A stretch of 64,000 nt of DNA, from contig CANLSQ010000001.1 of assembly GCA_947493955.1 (NCBI GenBank), positions 248,001 to 312,000 of the forward strand. Direction: 5' to 3'. The translations under genes were made by a program, and so were the position numbers. The notes under the pieces are model-generated. The model worked only from the letters and a program-made list of their open reading frames with translations. It did no database searches and was not told where the DNA came from. Each line of letters opens with the position of its first letter. Position 1 is the first letter of the stretch. This DNA is from an uncultured Sphingomonadaceae bacterium (GTDB lineage: Bacteria > Pseudomonadota > Alphaproteobacteria > Sphingomonadales > Sphingomonadaceae). Shown piece after piece: positions 9,029 to 18,079 of the stretch.

Positions 9029-10927
9029 TCAGTAGCTCAACCTGACACCGGCAAAGGCAGACCGGCCCGGTGTGCCAAACCGGAAAATCGTTTCATATTC
9101 TTCATCAAATAGATTTTCGATCCGGCCGTAAAATTCGATATTATCGGTTATCGGCATAGCGGCTCGCAGATCGACAAGCACATAGCCCGCTAACTCCCGG
9201 CTATTGGATGTGTTATCAAAACTTCCACCGACATGACTGATCGTCGCACCGGTTTTGAGGCCAAAAGCCCAGTCATAGTCGATCGAGGCGTTGACGCTAT
9301 TTCTTGGGCGCCGCGCCAATACCAGATCATTGTCCCGGTTTTTCGCATCGACCAGTGTATAGTTTGCGACAAATGTCAGACTATCGGCCGGACGCATGGT
9401 AATACCCAGTTCAACACCTTGTGCCCGGGCTCGTCCTACATTGTCATAGGTGCCAGAAGGCCGGTTCGTGCAAATACCCGTCTGCACGGGACAGCCGATG
9501 AAATTGATCAGATCTTTGCTGTTGCGTCGAAACAAAGTGGCCCAAAGCTCTAACCTGCTGTCAATTAGCTGCTGCGTGATGCCTGCATCCCAGCTTATTG
9601 CTCGTTCCGGACGCAGCGTGTCATTACCAAAATCACTGAATAGCTGAAACAGCGATGGCACTTTGAAGCCCTCACCATAGCTGGCTCTGAAAGTCGTCAA
9701 ACCTTCATTGGGGCTATACACAATATCTCCTGCAAAAGTTGTTTCACCGCCAAAACTGCTATGATCATCATGGCGAACGCCCGCCGTCGCAGTTAGCCCG
9801 TCCAGAGGCATTATTCGCAACTGGCCGTAAAAACTGTCAATGCTCGCATTGGCGCGGCTGAACGGGGCTCCAAAGCTGGAACTGCGAAAGCGCGAGTCTT
9901 CCCTTTCCGCTCCGATCGTGGCTTGAAACATGTCGGATATGTCAAGCACGCCTTGATATTCAAAGCGCTCGTTGCGACCCAGTGCATCAAACGTCTGGAC
10001 GGCGAGATTGAAATTGTCGCGCTTCGTATTGGTATAGGCAAAAGCAAAACGATTGCGAAAGCGGCCGTCCAGCAAAGCAATGTTTAGCCCAGCGTAGCCC
10101 ACAAATTCTTCGGTTTCTGCTGTTTCCGGCGTGTCGCCAAACGCAAATGTCGGCGGTGCAAAACCGTCAATGTCCGTCCGGCCATCTGAATAGTATCCGC
10201 GCAGATCAATGGATATGCTATCGCTTAGCGTGATTTCAAATTTGCCATTTGCACCGAAGTTGCGATAGCCATCGCGCTCGATCCCGCCGCGATCTTCGTT
10301 AAAGGTTGAAAAGCCATCGGTTCGAAAATAGCCGGCACCGATGCTCGCCGCCACGGGACCAAAGCGCCCGGAAATATTCCCCACAGCCTGGCCGGTATCG
10401 CGGTAACCATATTCTGCGCGGGCATTGATACGAATGTCATCGGTCGGCGCACGCGTAATGGTGTTAATCACCCCGCCAATTGCTTGACTGCCCCAGATAA
10501 CTGATTGTGATCCGCGCAGGACTTCGATGCGGGCAATATTGCCAGTTAGCAAATTGCCAAAGTTAAAGCCGCTGCCCGGGGACGACGGATCGTTCAGTTT
10601 GACCCCATCAATCAAGGCAACCGTCTGGCTGGAATCCGCGCCGCGAATATTGACCGACGTTGATGTACCGACGCCGCCATTGCGGTTGAAAGTAACGCCC
10701 GGCACAGTGCGGAGAATATCTGCTACCGTCACGCTTTGGAGCCGTTCTATCTGCTCTTGGTCAATCACGGAGATGGACTGGCCGGTTTGGGACAAAGGTT
10801 GTTCGGACCGAGAGGCTGTTACGACGATGATATCCTCACCATTTTCGGTAATTACTGCCGTCTCGGCGAGTACCGGCGAAGACACCGCCAATGCAGTGGT
10901 TGATAAAATAAAACCATGAAAACGCAT
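9029..10927 (-). CDS. btuB: TonB-dependent vitamin B12 outer-membrane receptor, BtuB-like
   Basis: This outer-membrane beta-barrel would bind cobalamin/cobinamide and import it with TonB energy. From ATG 10927 the protein is 632 residues with a signal peptide (MRFHGFILSTTALAVSSPVLA), a TonB-box-like EDIIVVTASR, a plug domain (SISVIDQEQIERLQS, PGVTFNRNGG, VNIRGADSSQTVALIDG, IEVLRGSQSVIWGSQAIGGVINTI) and a C-terminal barrel ending in an aromatic-rich strand (FAGVRLSY). The frame is open much further upstream, but that extension reads through the riboswitch. The size and the riboswitch upstream support BtuB rather than a siderophore receptor. Confidence 0.92.
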   Translation of the reverse strand: MRFHGFILSTTALAVSSPVLAETAVITENGEDIIVVTASRSEQPLSQTGQSISVIDQEQIERLQSVTVADILRTVPGVTFNRNGGVGTSTSVNIRGADSSQTVALIDGVKLNDPSSPGSGFNFGNLLTGNIARIEVLRGSQSVIWGSQAIGGVINTITRAPTDDIRINARAEYGYRDTGQAVGNISGRFGPVAASIGAGYFRTDGFSTFNEDRGGIERDGYRNFGANGKFEITLSDSISIDLRGYYSDGRTDIDGFAPPTFAFGDTPETAETEEFVGYAGLNIALLDGRFRNRFAFAYTNTKRDNFNLAVQTFDALGRNERFEYQGVLDISDMFQATIGAEREDSRFRSSSFGAPFSRANASIDSFYGQLRIMPLDGLTATAGVRHDDHSSFGGETTFAGDIVYSPNEGLTTFRASYGEGFKVPSLFQLFSDFGNDTLRPERAISWDAGITQQLIDSRLELWATLFRRNSKDLINFIGCPVQTGICTNRPSGTYDNVGRARAQGVELGITMRPADSLTFVANYTLVDAKNRDNDLVLARRPRNSVNASIDYDWAFGLKTGATISHVGGSFDNTSNSRELAGYVLVDLRAAMPITDNIEFYGRIENLFDEEYETIFRFGTPGRSAFAGVRLSY

Positions 10928-10934
10928 GAATATT

Positions 10935-10959
10935 CCTTTTTGACAATCATTCAAAAAGG
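10935..10959 (-). promoter_or_regulatory. Hairpin enclosing the btuB ribosome-binding site
   Basis: On the minus strand, CCTTTTTGA and TCAAAAAGG form a perfect 9-bp stem around a 7-nt loop. The 3' arm contains AAAAAGGA, the only plausible Shine-Dalgarno sequence before the btuB ATG at 10927. The stem would hide it from ribosomes and could be the end point of the cobalamin riboswitch, which lies about 115 nt upstream. The pairing is seen directly; the regulatory role is inferred. Confidence 0.6.
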
Positions 10960-11072
10960 CCACGCATATTTGACGCCTATGGAGTTCCCACATGCGCAGC
11001 CCGATGGTAATCGTCGCTACGCGAGGAAATCCTCGATCATATGGCACACCCCGTCCGCATGATAGAACGACA

Positions 11073-11246
11073 GCTACGGGCAGGTCTCCTGGCTCTCGGG
11101 TCATCGCTTGGCCTGTCCCCTTCCCAGACAAAGTCCAGTGGGATTTGACAGGCCCGCTCACCAATCACAGTTGCGGGGGCAGCTTCGGATGGGGATATCT
11201 ATCCTTTCCGAATTCCCTTTTGATCCCGTCTCCGGGAACCTGTAGC
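11073..11246 (-). promoter_or_regulatory. Cobalamin riboswitch
   Basis: Read on the minus strand, the segment has the conserved blocks of the B12 riboswitch in order: GGTTCCCGGAGACGGGATC followed by AAAAGGGAA, then GCTGCCCCCGCAACTGT, and the B12-box-type 3' end GAGCCAGGAGACCTGCC. GCTAC at 11246-11242 can pair with GTAGC at 11077-11073 as the closing P1 helix. It precedes btuB by about 145 nt and so should repress the B12 uptake/assembly operon when adenosylcobalamin is plentiful. No U-rich terminator is evident downstream; the RBS hairpin at 10935-10959 points to translational control. Confidence 0.92.
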
Positions 11247-11287
11247 AGGAACGCTCTAGTCATCCTCAATTTACGGAGCAAGAAAAA

Positions 11288-11836
11288 ATGTCTTCTGACA
11301 GCAACGGGCGCCACAGAAGCACCCTGATATTGGGTGGGACTCGCTCTGGAAAAAGCAGTTTTGCGCAGCGGTTGACGGAGGAAAACGGGGGGGATTTGAT
11401 CTATCTCGCGACCGCAGAGGCGTTTGACGCTGAAATGACAGATCGCATAACCCGTCATCGAGAGGATCGCGGCCCCAATTGGCAAACGGTTGAGGAAAAT
11501 ATCGACATCACCAATGTCATCCTCGAAAAATCATCGCCGGGAACAACCATCTTGGTCGATTGCCTGACAATATGGCTAAGTAACCTGATGCTGGCCGAGG
11601 TCGATATTGAGAGCGAATTGAATAAATTGATGGGCATATTGAAAGATGTTCAAGGACCGGTCATTTTCGTGTCCAATGAAGTTGGATCGGGTGTGGTTCC
11701 CCAAAGCCCGTTGGGAAGGCGATTTCGCGATGAGGCCGGTTGGATGAATCAGCGCGTCGCTGCAAACGTAGAAGAAGTTGCATTGATCACCGCTGGACTA
11801 CCCATATGGCTAAAGGGCAGGGAGTCAGGAACTTAG
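11288..11836 (+). CDS. cobU: Bifunctional adenosylcobinamide kinase / adenosylcobinamide-phosphate guanylyltransferase
   Basis: CobU (CobP) phosphorylates adenosylcobinamide and transfers GMP to it, giving the CobS substrate. The 182 residues show the P-loop LILGGTRSGKSSFAQ (about 13-27), YLATAEAFDAEM, RITRHREDRGPNWQTVEE with the guanylylated-histidine region, ILVDCLTIWLSNLM and VSNEVGSGVVP with RFRDEAGWMNQRVA. GGAG lies about 10 nt before the ATG. It diverges from the riboswitch-controlled operon and completes its pathway, but no riboswitch lies on its own strand. Its transcript start must lie in or next to the riboswitch DNA. Confidence 0.95.
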   Translation: MSSDSNGRHRSTLILGGTRSGKSSFAQRLTEENGGDLIYLATAEAFDAEMTDRITRHREDRGPNWQTVEENIDITNVILEKSSPGTTILVDCLTIWLSNLMLAEVDIESELNKLMGILKDVQGPVIFVSNEVGSGVVPQSPLGRRFRDEAGWMNQRVAANVEEVALITAGLPIWLKGRESGT

Positions 11837-11948
11837 TTGTAAAGATTTTCCGCGACGAACGGATCGGAAATCCAACTATTCCACGCCTTTGATGTAACTA
11901 CAGTCCTGCACAGGCAAGTATGAGGTCGAACCTGGTATAGCGTCAGAC

Positions 11949-13346
11949 TTAACTGCCAACCGGAAGTGGTTCGTCTCCCAGCGCAAGGTGCAGGTTGATG
12001 CGGTTTTCGATCTGGGCGCGGCGTGTTTCGATTGCCCGTGTTTCTGATGCAATGGCAGTTGTCTGGGCATCGATCAGTTCGAATATCGTGGACCGACCAT
12101 TAATATAGCGACTGCGGGTCAACCCGACAGCGGCGCGAGCTTCTTCCGCCGCTGTGGCGGTCGAGGCCACTTGCCGCTCAAGAGTTGCTTCGGCATCAAG
12201 CCTGTCCTCCACTTCTTGAAACGCCGTCAAGGTTGACTGCGCATATTCAAACAATGCTGATTTTGCGAGTTCACCCTGGCGGTCTGCCTCGGCCAGCAAA
12301 GCACCGCCTCTGAACAGTGGTTGCAACAAGCCCGCAGAAATGGCGTTAATATAGGTGCCCGGATCAAACAGGTCGCCAAAATTGCCGCTGCGGGTGGTGG
12401 AATCAAAACGAAGCGTCAATTGCGGGAACATCGCATGTCTCGCATCTGTTGCGCGAAGGCCTGCTGCGTCGACCCGGGCTTCGGCAGCAATCAAATCTGG
12501 ACGACCGGCCAGGACCGCTACTGGTGCGGTGACATCTGGTAGCGGTTGAGGCATCACGAGACTGGCAGCGCCGGTGGCATCACCAGATGGATAGCGCCCA
12601 ATCAATACTTCCAGCGCACGGGCCGCATTTCTGGCTGTGCGCAAAGCGGTTTCCAAACGGTCCTCACTGTTCGAAACTGAGACCTGTGCCAATCGCAAAT
12701 CAAGACGCGAGGCAAGGCCGGCGCGAAAGCGGGCATCGGTAATTCGCAATGTGTCCTTACGGCGTTCGAGATCACTTGTTGCGAGATCCAAAGAGATACG
12801 GGCTGCGCTGCGATCATACCAGCTTTGGGCAACGGCGGCGGCGAGCGCCTGACGGGCGGCAGCAAAATCGGCTGCAGCGGCTCTGGCTTCGGCATTGCCA
12901 GCGCGCGCGAGGGACAGGTTGCGGCCCCAGATATCGGCTTCCCAGCTTGCCTCTAAGGCACCATCGTAGACAGTGGCGGAATTCTCCGCATCAGTAGCAG
13001 TGCCTGATAAATCTATCCTCGGGAAAAGATCCGCACGGGCCACCCGCATGGCGGCTCGGGAAGCACGAAGTTGGGCCAACACCGACTGCAAATTACGGTT
13101 ATTGGAAAATGCCTCCTGGATGGCATTTTCCAGATCCTCGTCACCAAATCGTTTTACCCATCCATTGCCTGATTCTGTGGTTTGTGGGTTATTGATATCC
13201 GTCAGCGGCAGTTCAGGGCGCGACGCCCAACCATCAGGCGCGGCCGGCACAGCATCAAGGTCAAGAGCTGGTCCGCCGCGAATGGAGCAAGCTGACAATG
13301 CTATCAGCAAAGCAATCGGCAATAGGCGCGTGGTCATGCTGGTCAT
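11949..13346 (-). CDS. Outer-membrane channel lipoprotein of an RND efflux system (NodT/TolC family)
   Basis: This is the outer-membrane exit duct of a tripartite pump. The 465-residue protein has a lipoprotein signal with lipobox LSAC (Cys about 20), followed by two OEP repeats: long alpha-helical regions (AQLRASRAAMRVARADLFPRI and later RTARNAARALEVLIGRYP) alternating with short beta segments, as in NodT/OprM proteins. It is the third gene of the efflux operon and its start overlaps the membrane-fusion gene stop by ATGA. The exported compounds cannot be deduced. The 112 bp to the convergent cobU end show no clear terminator. Confidence 0.92.
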   Translation of the reverse strand: MTSMTTRLLPIALLIALSACSIRGGPALDLDAVPAAPDGWASRPELPLTDINNPQTTESGNGWVKRFGDEDLENAIQEAFSNNRNLQSVLAQLRASRAAMRVARADLFPRIDLSGTATDAENSATVYDGALEASWEADIWGRNLSLARAGNAEARAAAADFAAARQALAAAVAQSWYDRSAARISLDLATSDLERRKDTLRITDARFRAGLASRLDLRLAQVSVSNSEDRLETALRTARNAARALEVLIGRYPSGDATGAASLVMPQPLPDVTAPVAVLAGRPDLIAAEARVDAAGLRATDARHAMFPQLTLRFDSTTRSGNFGDLFDPGTYINAISAGLLQPLFRGGALLAEADRQGELAKSALFEYAQSTLTAFQEVEDRLDAEATLERQVASTATAAEEARAAVGLTRSRYINGRSTIFELIDAQTTAIASETRAIETRRAQIENRINLHLALGDEPLPVGS

Positions 13347-14497
13347 CCTGCGGACTGCTTTGGTTCGGCATCAGATTTCTTGCCATCATCCCAAGTCACG
13401 GTCTGACCATCGCGCAGCCTCTCTCCGCCGCGGACCACGATCATGTCGCCGGCAGTAATTTGTCCTGAAATCGCGACCCGGTCACCCGCTGGTTCACCTA
13501 CTTGAATGTCAACACGCTTGGCGGTTTTGTCTTTGGGGTTCACCACATAGACGAAAATACCACTATCGCGTAGGACCAGCGCGTCACGCGGTGCAGTCAA
13601 GACATCGCGCTCAACGCCAGTTGGCACGGTGATCGAAATGGCACTACCCATTTTCAGATTGTGGTTTCCCATCGGCGCGCGGACTTCGAGGGTCCGACTA
13701 ACTTCGTCACCCGTCTCGATAACGGTCCGGACGCGAGAGGCGCGTTGTTCACCATCTGCAAGGATCGTAACTTCTTGTCCGGGCGATAGCGATCCTGCGA
13801 CTGCAATCGGCACGCGGACGCGAGCTTCCGAGCCTTCCCTACCAACAATTCGACCAATTTCCCGGCCAGGCGTTGCATATTCCCCCACCTCAATGCGGCG
13901 CTCCACCATCTGACCGGCAAAGGGCGCGCGGATACGGGTGCGGGCCAGGTCGACCTGCGCCGTTTCCAAAGCAACCTTTGCCGCAGCGAGACGGGCGCGG
14001 GTCTGATCGCGCGCAGAAATGGCTTCATCCAAAGATGCCTCCGACTCTGCTTCTTCTTTCAGCAGTTGCTGCAACCTTCCGACTAACCGGTTTTGATAGG
14101 TCAAGTCCGATTGCAAACGAGCAACCTCTGCACGAGCCTGATCTCTGGCTAGTCGAGCCGAGCGGTCATCAATCACGGCAATTACTGTACCGCGACTGAC
14201 CCGCGCACCGATGTTAAGTGTGGTCTGTATGCGTCCGGCTACTTCTGCAGCAACAACAGAATCGCGGTTGGCAACGATATCACCGGGAGCCGTAAAATTG
14301 GGAGTAAGCGCCAGTTTTTCGATTTTTGCGAGCGTTACAATAGCGGGCGGCGGCCCGCCTTGACCGGGACCGCCTTGTCCTTCAGCGGCATTGGACGCAA
14401 AAAACAGGAAATAGATGAGTGTGGCCAGCAACAACGCACCACCAATCGATATCCAGCGAAGATTGTCACGGATCATATCAGGTAATGCAAAACTCAT
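13343..14497 (-). CDS. RND efflux membrane fusion protein (HlyD/AcrA family)
   Basis: The periplasmic adaptor links the inner-membrane pump to the outer-membrane channel. The 384-residue protein has an N-terminal membrane anchor (about residues 15-33), a Gly/Pro-rich segment, a lipoyl-type half motif VAAEVAGRIQTTLNIGARVSRG, a coiled-coil hairpin (about 110-180), the second lipoyl half TRIRAPFAGQMVERRIEVGEYATPG and beta-barrel and membrane-proximal domains. The C-terminal tail is rich in Lys/Asp/Glu. It overlaps the pump gene by ATGA upstream and the channel gene by ATGA downstream, so all three are translationally coupled. Confidence 0.93.
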   Translation of the reverse strand: MSFALPDMIRDNLRWISIGGALLLATLIYFLFFASNAAEGQGGPGQGGPPPAIVTLAKIEKLALTPNFTAPGDIVANRDSVVAAEVAGRIQTTLNIGARVSRGTVIAVIDDRSARLARDQARAEVARLQSDLTYQNRLVGRLQQLLKEEAESEASLDEAISARDQTRARLAAAKVALETAQVDLARTRIRAPFAGQMVERRIEVGEYATPGREIGRIVGREGSEARVRVPIAVAGSLSPGQEVTILADGEQRASRVRTVIETGDEVSRTLEVRAPMGNHNLKMGSAISITVPTGVERDVLTAPRDALVLRDSGIFVYVVNPKDKTAKRVDIQVGEPAGDRVAISGQITAGDMIVVRGGERLRDGQTVTWDDGKKSDAEPKQSAG

Positions 14498-17400
14498 TCA
14501 GCAGGCTCCGGCATTAGTCCGCCGCCAAAATCTGGCTTTGGTTCTGGGGTTTTAATCGGTTTGTCAGGGGTGTCCGGTTTACTTGGCGTATCTTTCTTCG
14601 CCGATCCCAACTGGATAAGCGCAGGAAGCAACACGAGCGTAAATATGGTTGAGACCAGCACGCCGCCGACGATGATAACCGCCAGGCCGCGATAAATCGC
14701 GCTGCCTGGTCCGGGTACCAAGGCCAGTGGCAGCATGCCCATGACGGACGTGCCTGTGGTCATCAAGATTGGCCTTAGCCGCAGGCGAAGTGCTGCTCGG
14801 GCAGCTTCTGATCGATCCATACCTTCGGCTTCGCTTTCGCGCGCTTGTGCCATAAGCAGGATCGCGTTGTTCACCACGATACCCAGCAATATTACGAATC
14901 CGATCATACCGAGAAGATCGAGCGGCGTTGGTTTGAACAGATTGAGTATCTGGATCGCGATCACCCCGCCAACCGTAGCCAGGGGTAAAGCGATAATAAC
15001 CAATGCCGCGTCGCGCGCAGATCGGAATACTGAAGCCATGATGACAAACAATAGCGCTGCAGCCAAAATGAAGTTGGTACTGAGTGATTTTACGGCTTTA
15101 ATCAGAGCATCGGCATCGCCGCCGTAACGCAATGTACCATCATTTTGTAGCGCATCGCGGATGGCGGGCTCGGCATTTGTCTGAATGATTTCCAGAGCTT
15201 CGCCAAGCGCCATGCCCGGAGGTGGACTGATGTTGAGCGTTATTGTCTTCCGTCCGTCCACATGACTGATCTGTGTCGGTCCAACGCCGCGGAGTAGCGT
15301 TGCCACTTCGCCCATCGGCACTGTACCGGCATTTGGTGTAACCAACGGGGCGCTTTCAATCGCCTCGGGATCGGAGGCTGCGGAACCGCGCATGATTACT
15401 CGCATCCGTTCTCCATCCGAGACATATTCGCCCAAGTAAAGACCATCACCCAAAGCCCGGACAGCGCGGCCGACTTGATCACGGGTCATACCGAGTTCTG
15501 CAATGCGGCGGTCATTGGGCGTGAGGCGGAGTTCCGGTACAACCACATTTGGATCGGGATTAGGCCTGACCATGCCGCCGGGCATGGCTGCCTGAATGGA
15601 ATCTGTTGCAACCAAGGCAGCTTCACGCAAATTTTCATCATTTTCGGACTGCAGATAGAGTTCAATGGAGCCGTTGCCGCCGAAATTACCGAACAAACTT
15701 CCCTGCTGAGCAAAGGCCTGAACGTCCGGAAAGCCTGCCAATATCTCACCGTTTACAATGCCGGTCATTTCATCAATGCGGGATTGGTCCTTAATCCGGA
15801 TGCCTGTATTGAGGCCCCAGGGATTGACGAAAAGATAGTAGTTGAGCAGTTCCGGTTGCTTCTCGCCTTTCAAATAGGGATCAAGCCGCTCGACAACTTC
15901 TTCAGCAATTTCGGTTCGTGCTGACTCGAGCGTAGCGCCCGAGGGTAAACCAACCCAGGCATCGACAGCATCACGTTTCACGTCGGGCAGGTAGTCCGTC
16001 TGCGGCCATAGGAAATAAGAGATGACCAATGGCGCAATAATCAGCGAAGGAATCCAAATTTTCCGTTTCTTGTTGCTGTCGATCAAAGCAAATATGCGGT
16101 CGGCATATCCGTCCCAGCGGCGTTCATTATCCTCCATATCGACCTGTCCGTAATGGCGGGCTGCGGCAGGTAACAACGTGACGGCAACGATCAAGCTGGC
16201 TACAACGGAAATGGCTATGGTAAGCGCCAGGTCGGCAAATAGCTGGCCTTCGACATCTTCGATAAACATGATCGGAATGAAGATTGCTACGGTTGTTGCG
16301 GTCGATGCAAATAGAGCCGGCCAGACTTGTGATACCGCTTCCAAAGCTGCCTGCCCGGGAGACCGACCATGATTGCGCAAGCGGACGAAATTTTCCATCA
16401 CGACTATGGCGGCATCAAGCACCATACCGGTTGCAAAGGCCAAGCCGGCGAGTGAGATCACGTTGATTGTGCGTCCAGTCATTCCAATGACGGCGAGCGT
16501 CGCTAAGAGACAGACCGGTACAGTTGCGGCGATGATAAGGGTAGCGCGCCAGCGACGAACGAAGAGCCAGAGGAGCCCGATGGCGAGGAATGTGCCAAGC
16601 AGCAAATTCCCACTGAGAAAGGACAGCGCCCGTTTTATGAAGACCGATGGATCAAAACTTTTCTCGATCCTCGCACCCATGCTGGCCAGTTCATTTTCGT
16701 TGAAAGTTTCTACCGTGGACAGAACACCATTGATGGCATCGAGCGTATTGCTGCCGGGCTGCCGAACGACCCGCATCCCTATGGCCGGGTTACCATTTTG
16801 ATAGGTCACGCCGAAAGCCTTGTCAGGACCGACATTGATATCTGCCACATCGCGCATGCGGATCACGGTCGAACCGCGCTGCGCAACGGTCAGATCGCCA
16901 ATCTGTTCTGCTGAGAAATTACCTTCAAAGCGGAGTGCATAGCCGCGGCGTCCAACATCTACAGTGCCGCCGCCAACATCCTGAAACCTTCCAACGGCGC
17001 TGGAAAGCTGTTCTATGGTGAGATTGAGCTGGGCAAGGCGCCATGGATCGAAGCGGATGCGCAATATCCTTTCACCGGTTGGCGCTTCCACAGAGACACC
17101 TTGAACCCCCTCAACGGATTCAAGTTCGGGGGTGATCGTATCGCGGGCAAATGTCGCAAGCGCTTCCGAGTCCAGATTGCTGTCCGGTAACGCTTGAAGA
17201 AACAGATATATGAGCGACTCGCCCTGATCGCCATTAGCACCGCCTACCGAGGGGCGATCGGCATCGAGTGGCCAGTTACGAACACGCTGGACGCGGCTCG
17301 AAACCTGGGCAAATGCCTTGTCCATATTGGTACCGAGCGCAAATTCAAGATTGAGCCAGACATTGCCATTGTTAGACCAGGACTGCACACTGGTCAGGCC

Positions 17401-17625
17401 AGGAAGGCCCCTCAGCTCATCCTCAATCGGAATGGTGATTTCAGACTCTATTTCCTTAGGGCTGGCCGCGCGCCAACCTGCCTGTACGGTCAGGGTAGGG
17501 CGTTCAATATTAGGGAAGAGCTGTATCGGCGTGCTGAAGGCCGATACAATTCCGATCAACGCTATCAAAGCCAATGCCGCAGCTATGGCTGCAGGATATC
17601 TCAGGGCGATGTTAGTGAGGCTCAT
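14494..17625 (-). CDS. RND efflux inner-membrane pump (AcrB/CusA superfamily)
   Basis: A 1043-residue proton-driven exporter with the duplicated RND layout: TM1 at the N-terminus, a large periplasmic porter loop, a block of helices (about 335-500), a second porter loop and a last helix block (about 850-1000). Motifs include FPNIERPTLTVQAGWRAASPKEIESEI near the N-terminus and GMVLDAAIVVMENFVRLR in TM4. In that motif one acidic relay residue is kept while the second Asp of AcrB is Ala, as in CusA-like pumps. The C-terminal tail is Lys/Pro-rich. First gene of the operon; substrate unknown. Confidence 0.93.
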   Translation of the reverse strand: MSLTNIALRYPAAIAAALALIALIGIVSAFSTPIQLFPNIERPTLTVQAGWRAASPKEIESEITIPIEDELRGLPGLTSVQSWSNNGNVWLNLEFALGTNMDKAFAQVSSRVQRVRNWPLDADRPSVGGANGDQGESLIYLFLQALPDSNLDSEALATFARDTITPELESVEGVQGVSVEAPTGERILRIRFDPWRLAQLNLTIEQLSSAVGRFQDVGGGTVDVGRRGYALRFEGNFSAEQIGDLTVAQRGSTVIRMRDVADINVGPDKAFGVTYQNGNPAIGMRVVRQPGSNTLDAINGVLSTVETFNENELASMGARIEKSFDPSVFIKRALSFLSGNLLLGTFLAIGLLWLFVRRWRATLIIAATVPVCLLATLAVIGMTGRTINVISLAGLAFATGMVLDAAIVVMENFVRLRNHGRSPGQAALEAVSQVWPALFASTATTVAIFIPIMFIEDVEGQLFADLALTIAISVVASLIVAVTLLPAAARHYGQVDMEDNERRWDGYADRIFALIDSNKKRKIWIPSLIIAPLVISYFLWPQTDYLPDVKRDAVDAWVGLPSGATLESARTEIAEEVVERLDPYLKGEKQPELLNYYLFVNPWGLNTGIRIKDQSRIDEMTGIVNGEILAGFPDVQAFAQQGSLFGNFGGNGSIELYLQSENDENLREAALVATDSIQAAMPGGMVRPNPDPNVVVPELRLTPNDRRIAELGMTRDQVGRAVRALGDGLYLGEYVSDGERMRVIMRGSAASDPEAIESAPLVTPNAGTVPMGEVATLLRGVGPTQISHVDGRKTITLNISPPPGMALGEALEIIQTNAEPAIRDALQNDGTLRYGGDADALIKAVKSLSTNFILAAALLFVIMASVFRSARDAALVIIALPLATVGGVIAIQILNLFKPTPLDLLGMIGFVILLGIVVNNAILLMAQARESEAEGMDRSEAARAALRLRLRPILMTTGTSVMGMLPLALVPGPGSAIYRGLAVIIVGGVLVSTIFTLVLLPALIQLGSAKKDTPSKPDTPDKPIKTPEPKPDFGGGLMPEPAE

Positions 17626-18079
17626 TGATGACCACCTCGTGAAACACCTGATTCACTTTTTGACTTCCGCATGCAGACTCCCTCCCGTCTCCAATAGGCT
17701 TCTGATAACTTGGAGAGACGGATTATCGTAACAAACGAAACTTACTCAGGTGATTTCGACGAAGATTATCTTGATTTCGATTAACAGCATTGCTGTTGAT
17801 TGATATCATCGCTTGACCAACCAAAGCCAAAATGCCCGTCTGCTTACGGTAGACCTTGATGCTGGGAACAAGCAAAATCGCTGATATGTAGCCGGTTATG
17901 AGAATAATCGAGTGCTCCAATTACAGTGATCATCATAATCATCGGGGCTGACCAATTTATGCTGTTGAAACATCTGGTCCAGCAACATATCTGCGCTGCG
18001 ATTAAATAACTTAATCAATTGAATTCCGAGACTGGAATGCAAGAAATATCGACAGTTTTTTAGCGTAAAAGGTAAATAA
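17626..18079 (+). other. Divergent intergenic region, RND operon / ahpC
   Basis: This 454-bp AT-rich stretch separates the minus-strand efflux operon from the plus-strand ahpC and must hold both promoters. I see no credible gene in it; the short open frames lack ribosome-binding sites and family resemblance. It contains the repeat/palindrome cluster described at 17751-17797 and, just before ahpC, an AAAGGT Shine-Dalgarno-like site. No convincing four-part OxyR site was found by eye. Confidence 0.7.
17751..17797 (+). promoter_or_regulatory. Candidate operator: two direct repeats and a palindrome upstream of the RND operon
   Basis: TGATTTCGA occurs at 17751-17759 and again at 17772-17780, exactly 21 bp apart (about two helical turns). 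It is followed at once by AACAGC-ATT-GCTGTT, a perfect 6+3+6 inverted repeat at 17783-17797. The cluster lies about 125-170 bp before the RND pump start and about 285-330 bp before ahpC. The arrangement is typical of regulator binding sites, but no regulator is identified. Confidence 0.35.

Noticed and set aside
10928-11164. N-terminal extension of btuB through the riboswitch
   Set aside because: The extension would be translated from the aptamer RNA; the signal peptide and SD sequence support ATG 10927.
10992-11327. Plus-strand open frame of 111 codons across the riboswitch
   Set aside because: It is antisense to the cobalamin aptamer, overlaps the cobU start in another frame and has no ribosome-binding site or family likeness.
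17723-17920. 65-codon minus-strand frame in the RND/ahpC intergenic region
   Set aside because: No ribosome-binding site, no recognisable family, and it overlaps the repeat cluster and the likely promoters.
17626-18079. OxyR binding site upstream of ahpC
   Set aside because: No clear four-part ATAG-n7-CTAT pattern was found, so I do not claim OxyR control although it would be expected.
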